NCBI GenBank assembly: GCA_021229015.1 | Contig: CM037784.1 | Location: 65,809,223 to 65,873,222, forward strand | Reading direction: 5' to 3' | From: Solen grandis | Lineage: Eukaryota; Mollusca; Bivalvia; Adapedonta; Solenidae | Length of the DNA: 64,000 bases | Shown: positions 59,701 to 64,000 of the stretch, piece by piece | How positions within the stretch are numbered: position 1 is the first letter of the stretch | Layout: each line of letters begins with the position of its first letter | Notes under the pieces: generated by a model | Told to the model about the DNA's origin: nothing | The model's input: the letters and a program-made list of their open reading frames with translations, nothing else | Database searches by the model: none | Position numbers and translations under genes: made by a program

Positions 59701-62700
59701 TGAATTTTGGGAACTATGTTAGGGCAACTTCTATCCTTAAAACTCATATTACATCATAAATCATTTTAAAATCTACAAAGTCTTTATTACGTCTTTATTA
59801 CAACTTCTTGTAAGGTTTTTCCCACATTTGGAAAATTATATACCTAAAGATGTTAAAAAGCAAAGTCAGGCTTGAGTCTAGGATTCTGAAATCTTTGACA
59901 AAGATATTCCAAAAGCTGAGCCCTCTCATATAGTTGTGTAAGAATTGCCCCAAAGATTGGAGTCCAAATCAGGAATCAGTGAGAACCCTGAGGTATTGAT
60001 TACTGTCACCTTTAAGAAATTTCCTAAGAACTGTTACCAATCAACATTGTTTTAGTTTCCCTTTATTTCGTCGGATGGGTACCAAAATCTCGTAACTTAT
60101 AAAATCCCAACTTTTCAGGGGAAGCGAATTTTTTTTCTTCATTTTTTACTCAGTATATGTATGATTAATCTATTGGTTAATTGTTATATATCACAAGGAC
60201 AGAAATTAGATAACGGTCACTTAGAATTTGTAATGATGTCAGAATGATGTTAAAACTAATATATAATGGGGTGGGGCCAATTTTGACCCAGGGCCATGAT
60301 TTGAACAAACTTGGAAGAGGTGCACTAGGCCATGCTACTCACCAAATATCTAAACTCCAGGCCTTGTGATTTCTGACAAGATGATTTTTCTTTATTTTTT
60401 TTTCATCTATAAGTCTGTAAAATCAAGTGACCCCCTTGGGCGGGGCCAGTTTTGACCCCAGGGCAAAGATGTGAACAAACTTGGTAGAGGTCTACTAGAA
60501 AAAGCCACAAACCAAATATCTATACTCTAGGCCTTATGGTTTCAGAGAGGATTTTTTAAGATTTCACTTTTGAAATCTATTTTTAGCTCCTGTGACCTAA
60601 TTATGCATCAGACCGGAACAATTTGACCATTTTATAGGGGACCACTTTCAGAACACCCTTGCCATATTTGATGACTTTCTATCAGTACTGTGAGCGTATC
60701 CACTGTTACCTTGGCATTAAGGTTAGCTGGCCTTCATACAATTTTCTTTGTGACTGAAATTGCCTTGTTTGGGTAGATGCTTGTGGTGTGGAAATCCCCA
60801 TTGTGAGCCCCATACTGAAATAAATGTTAGCTAAATGAATAATAGTCACCAAGGTCGACCCCTGCTGTGAGCGTATCCACTGTTACCTTGGCAAGGTCAG
60901 TGCATCTGCTCTAATCTGAATCAAGTCAAACACTTGTATGCATGACCCAGACGTCAACTAATGCACTGATAGCGATTAGTATAAATTTAAGTTAAATTTA
61001 TTGTGAATATTATAGTAAAACTATAATAAACGAGGATCAAATCAAACTCAGTGTTATATACACTTTTAAACTGCAACCAAAAAAACAAATCCTAACATTT
61101 ATTTTATGATTTTATGGATGGCTTTAGTGCTCTCTCTCTCTCTCTTACAGATTATAAGGTGAACATAAATATATGTATATAGATAGAGAGGAATCATATT
61201 TAAAACAATAAATGGACGATAACAGGCATGTAAATGTAAAAAAAAAAAAATATATAATTTAACCAATTTATGCTTTTTAATAGAGCCCAATAATATAATG
61301 TAATACTATATTGTGCTAAATAATAACCTTCTAAATCACTTCCATTTTCATATTTAAACTTTTTTTTTCTAATTAATTTTTTATTTTCAATGAGATTTAA
61401 TATAGTCAGAGAGTCCCCCAGCTGTACTAGAACTCGCATCCTAGCTTTGCAGCCAGTGCCATAAAATTCGTATTAATGACAATATAAATCATATAGAGAA
61501 ATATTTTCACGGATCTAGATATATTAGTTTAGAGGGCTGTGAGACGAGCCCTGACTACCATCTATGGTTTTTGTATGCGAGAAATCTTTACGGAGAAAGT
61601 GAGTCTAGTACTGTACCTTTCTAAGAACGATAGTTAGGTTAACTGCCCGTCTGCATCGAAACAGAAGAAAACAAGTAACTGGTGTTGCATGCAACATATG
61701 AGTCCCCTACCAGTGATGGTGCATAATTTTTCTGTTACCATAGCAACCAGAATTTTGGTCCAAGAAAAACAACAACAAAGTGACATGCTGAATCTCCATA
61801 CTGCCATTTATTCATATACCAAGTTTCATAATATTATTTTAAACGGTTTAAAGTTATCGCAAGATCCAGATTTCCAGACATCCGGGCGGATGGACAAAAA
61901 GATAGACTGACGAGTGGACAGACGCATGGAGGGAAAACCTATAGTCCCGTCCAGTGTAAACACCAGTAGGGGACTTATAAGCTGCATTGAAGTTGATTTT
62001 AGGGACAAAAAGCATAAAAATTAAAAAAAATAAATAAGCTGATGTTAAAATTTCGACCCCATGCAAAGAACTACTTAGCCCAAGACAAGATTAAATATAT
62101 ATATGATATATCTACTATAAAAAAGCTACCATATCAAAGTTCCCCCAGATACCCCTCAGAATGCATCTCCATCATCCTAGAATCTATTTTTTTCCTGGAC
62201 CACCCTAGCACTGACATCACAATTATGTCTTTAGCACCCTCCCCACCAGTTGGAAAAATTCTGGATCCTGTCTATTATTCACTTTTGAACATCAACTGCG
62301 ATTATTCCACTTATTATGTGATATTTTGGAATCAAAATATTTATCCAGTCAGCATACAACATTTAGTCACATGTTCACAAAAAGTTTTAATTGGTGGATT
62401 TCTATGATATTTTGACAGGTTTGGCGCGCTGTTATTATGATATCAAAATTGTGAAAAGCCGATTTTCAAGAAATATTGATATATGAGGATTTTTCGCCTA
62501 CTGACAATTTGATCTTTGACTTCAGTATACATGCATTACCTTAGATGAATGACTTCTTTATAACCACAGAGGAACATGACAATGTGAAATATGCAGCATA
62601 CCGTACCTCCTTGAAGATCAGACAGTTGCAGAAGCAGCTACGTTGTAAGTACTGGCAGCTACTATTATCACCATGAGATAATAATTTTACATCTCAATAA

Positions 62701-63827
62701 ACCTTGATATTTGTATACTATGATATTGCAAAGTGACATGAAGGCTATAAGGAATCATATGCATTGTCATGTTGCACTCCTTTATACAAGAAATTCAGTA
62801 TATTTTGATATTGTTGAGTCAGGAAGGTATAATGGGGTAGTTATCACTTTCTGTGATAGCACTAGTTTTTAGCTTATCTGTTGAGCAGGTAGAGCAATGG
62901 AACTTTGCAAAAATAGTGGGTAGAGTAATGAAACTTTCCTTATTCTTTTTTTATTTTTTTTTTTTTTTTTTTTTGCAGCAAAAATTTATGTCTCGCCTGT
63001 AACCATTATTGATAGATTTCTTCTTTTTCTTGATGAGTTCAGTAGCTCACAGCAGTATCACAAACTAACCCATGTGTTCTTTTAATCCTTTGTTGGCTTA
63101 CCATGAAAGACACTGGTTGATGAGTCACTCTTTCGTAAAGCTTTAAGGAAAGTAACTAACCTTAAACTTAAAGGATAGTAACTTAAACAATTGACAATAC
63201 CCTCACCTCCTCTTTCTCCTCAAAGCTAGAAGTACAATATAAATGACACAGCTATATGTATTTGCTAACAAATCATATGACCTATTATGTCTTTGTATGT
63301 TTGCATTGTATACTCATGTACCTTGTAAATCGGTGTGAGTTGATGAAAGATGTATCCAAGGGCTTCAGAAATATACCACCTCGAAAAAATGTCAAGTATT
63401 ATATTTCATACTTATCAAACGATTTTAGATTATTTAAAAATATTTTGAGGCATATTTCAGCTATAGATCAGTGCATATTTTGTGTCATACTTATCAAGTT
63501 AGATCACGGTCTTCCCATGAAAAGAAATGATGTGATATATCAAAGTTTTATTCATGAGGCATTTTCAAAGTCCTCAAGTATGTGTTATAGAGTATAATTT
63601 ATTCATCACATGTGTTGCACAGTGGACCAGGTGGATCTTGTGACCGTCCGGAACCAGTTTGAGGAGTTGGGTCATATGGAGGGGACTTGGGAGTCTGTAC
63701 ACTGCGATGACCTCTTGACCTTGCTGGTCAACATGTACAAGGATGCTCACGGGAACTACGTGACTTCTGATGAACCGGACGTGTTGGGAGACATTGCACT
63801 GAACTTGCTGCTGAATCTGTTTGATGG
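56653..63827 (+). CDS. Dystrophin-superfamily protein, WW and EF-hand-like region (partial)
   Basis: Gene-level entry. Four exons (56653-56713, 58444-58505, 62570-62644, 63623-63827) join in phase. They give a WW domain (GWERTETANGVPYYVN then HKTERTSWDHP), the KYAAYRTSLKIRQLQKQLRL helix and the first EF-hand-like helices. In dystrophin and utrophin the WW plus EF-hand unit grips the PPxY tail of beta-dystroglycan under the muscle or neuronal membrane. The AYRT-LK-R-LQK-L pattern is shared by dystrophin, utrophin and dystrotelin. The EF-like part is quite divergent (LLTLLVNMYKDAHGNYVTSD), so a dystrotelin-like or lineage-specific paralogue is possible. Upstream exons and the ZZ domain lie outside or are unseen. 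Confidence 0.85.
56740..56960. mobile_element. Short element, CCTCATGAATATTCATG family (inverse)
   Basis: GGCAAACAGAGCAGACCC at the left; ATGAATATTCATGAGGTAAA at 56931-56950 is the inverse of the left end at 4591. Confidence 0.65.
57163..57995 (+). mobile_element. Element with CGCCGCAGGCGGT head and 171-bp tandem repeats
   Basis: Head TATACACCGCCGCAGGCGGT, partner GTGGCGGCGTATATTGTGG near 57990. The interior has about 2.5 direct copies of a 171-bp unit (57241, 57411, 57582) containing CTCCTCCTACATTTCTGAAT and GGCGATTTTCCGGTCCATTG. The window's first bases are the inverse of its left part. Non-coding, inside a dystrophin-family intron. Confidence 0.75.
58444..58505 (+). CDS. Dystrophin-family exon, second half of WW domain
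   Basis: Reads HKTERTSWDHPYWTKIVEGL. The second WW tryptophan and the following His-Pro are present. Acceptor TTTTCAG|TC completes the Asn codon; donor TTGA|GTAAGT. Confidence 0.96.
58610..59640 (+). pseudogene. 5'-truncated LINE, one in-frame stop
   Basis: A single frame from about 58625 to 59516 encodes the C-terminal part of a non-LTR reverse transcriptase: FDSMIKPILCYASQVWGYEY, PLCTTYYINCIRYW, then RMSNHKLKIETGRHTNILVE and CNFCQRFN...CEYHAFFHCSRY (zinc-binding tail). The only stop is TGA at 59093-59095. The 3' UTR has GGGCCGGAGGCCTTATTTAC, CAATAAA at 59603-59609 and ends near 59640. It sits in the intron between the second and third dystrophin-family exons. Confidence 0.82.
60265..60590. 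repeat. Two direct repeats of about 170 bp
   Basis: GGGGCCAATTTTGACCCAGGG at 60274 and GGGGCCAGTTTTGACCCCAG at 60442, each followed by GAACAAACTTGG.AGAGGT, CAAATATCTA.ACTC.AGGCCTT.TG. Diverged by about one fifth. Confidence 0.75.
60686..60900. repeat. Direct repeat, GTGAGCGTATCCACTGTTAC
   Basis: The 27-bp phrase beginning CTGTGAGCGTATCCACTGTT occurs at 60689 and again at 60866, 177 bp apart, virtually unchanged. Confidence 0.8.
60901..61699. other. Dystrophin-family intron
   Basis: CT microsatellite at 61130-61146, A-runs. No exon seen. Confidence 0.45.
61700..61976. mobile_element. AGTCCCCTACC terminal-repeat element, short copy
   Basis: Ends AGTCCCCTACCAGTG (61701-61715) and CACCAGTAGGGGACT (61961-61975) are inverse at 13 of 15 bases. 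Same family as 16455-18064 but with a different interior (TTACCATAGCAACCAGAATT). Non-coding. Confidence 0.72.
62140..62290. repeat. CCCGGATCC-type repeat fragment
   Basis: CCCCAGATACCCCTCAGAAT, GACCACCCTAGCACTGACAT and GTTGGAAAAATTCTGGATCC parallel 50655-50725 inside the large palindrome. An open frame at 62042-62407 spanning it is not a gene. Confidence 0.6.
62570..62644 (+). CDS. Dystrophin-family exon, AYRT helix
   Basis: Reads EHDNVKYAAYRTSLKIRQLQ KQLR. Corresponds to the NNVRFSAYRTAMKLRRLQK-type helix that starts the EF-hand-like region of dystrophin. Acceptor AACCACAG|AG, donor CGTT|GTAAGT. Confidence 0.94.
63623..63827 (+). CDS. Dystrophin-family exon, EF-hand-like region
   Basis: Reads LDQVDLVTVRNQFEELGHME (its first Leu completed by a carried base), GTWESVHCDDLLTLLVNMYK, DAHGNYVTSDEPDVLGDIAL NLLLNLFDG. 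The L-N-LLNLFD end parallels the LNWLLNVYD strand-helix of dystrophin. Acceptor TTGCACAG|TG, donor GATGG|GTAAGA; continues beyond the window. Confidence 0.93.
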
Positions 63828-64000
63828 GTAAGAGCTTCCATTTCTAGACAATCTGTAAGAAAAGTTTAGCTGGGCTTTCTTGACAGCGTGAGCCCTGTGT
63901 GAAAGTTTTATTGATGGGTGTATTGCCATATTACATGTAGTTCCTTTTGTATTCATTGTCATGTGTGTATGGGTCTGACAATATTTGAATCTATTTTAGA

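Noticed and set aside
62042..62407. 121-codon plus-strand frame
   Set aside because: Runs through a CCCGGATCC-type repeat and has no domain; not joined to the neighbouring exons.
63256..63597. 113-codon plus-strand frame upstream of the last dystrophin-family exon
   Set aside because: No recognised domain and it does not join the neighbouring exons; likely intron. Kept in mind as a possible transposon remnant.

Overview
This window looks like nuclear DNA of an animal, most likely a heterodont clam-type bivalve. Coding sequence is split into short exons with canonical GT/AG junctions. Introns are long and AT-rich, and much of the window is dispersed molluscan-style repeats: short inverted-repeat elements, tRNA-derived SINEs, LINE 3' ends and satellites. 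The species call is inference from repeat style and protein similarity; no database was searched. I saw no operon, CRISPR array or virus.

Three genes are supported. (1) Minus strand, about 542-23513: a Rho GTPase-activating protein of the ARHGAP29/ARHGAP45/GMIP family. Its F-BAR exons run from 23513 to 18295, a low-complexity linker from 16185 to 15552, the RhoGAP domain from 14856 to 12341, then a C-terminal tail. The N-terminus is missing. (2) Minus strand, 26784-46072 with an untranslated first exon near 47 kb: DMAP1, a subunit of the NuA4/TIP60 and SRCAP chromatin complexes. Ten coding exons join in phase to 402 codons; the last C-terminal exon or exons are missing. (3) Plus strand, 56653-63827 and continuing off the right edge: a divergent dystrophin-superfamily gene, with a WW domain followed by the EF-hand-like region.

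Between genes 1 and 2 lies a run of exactly 100 N (24372-24471), a conventional scaffold gap. The 3' end of DMAP1 and the 5' end of the RhoGAP gene both fall in this interval and neither is visible. The exons flanking it are phase-compatible, so an automatic gene caller could fuse the two genes.

Most of the rest is repeats. The main ones are a 40-bp satellite (1475-4294) split by a 1.3-kb element; several copies of an element with a palindromic head and tail; a 15-bp-TIR element carrying another element inside it; short elements with a long central hairpin; at least four tRNA-like SINE types; four LINE 3' fragments; a hAT-like element; and a roughly 2.5-kb imperfect palindrome at 49.69-52.18 kb between genes 2 and 3.
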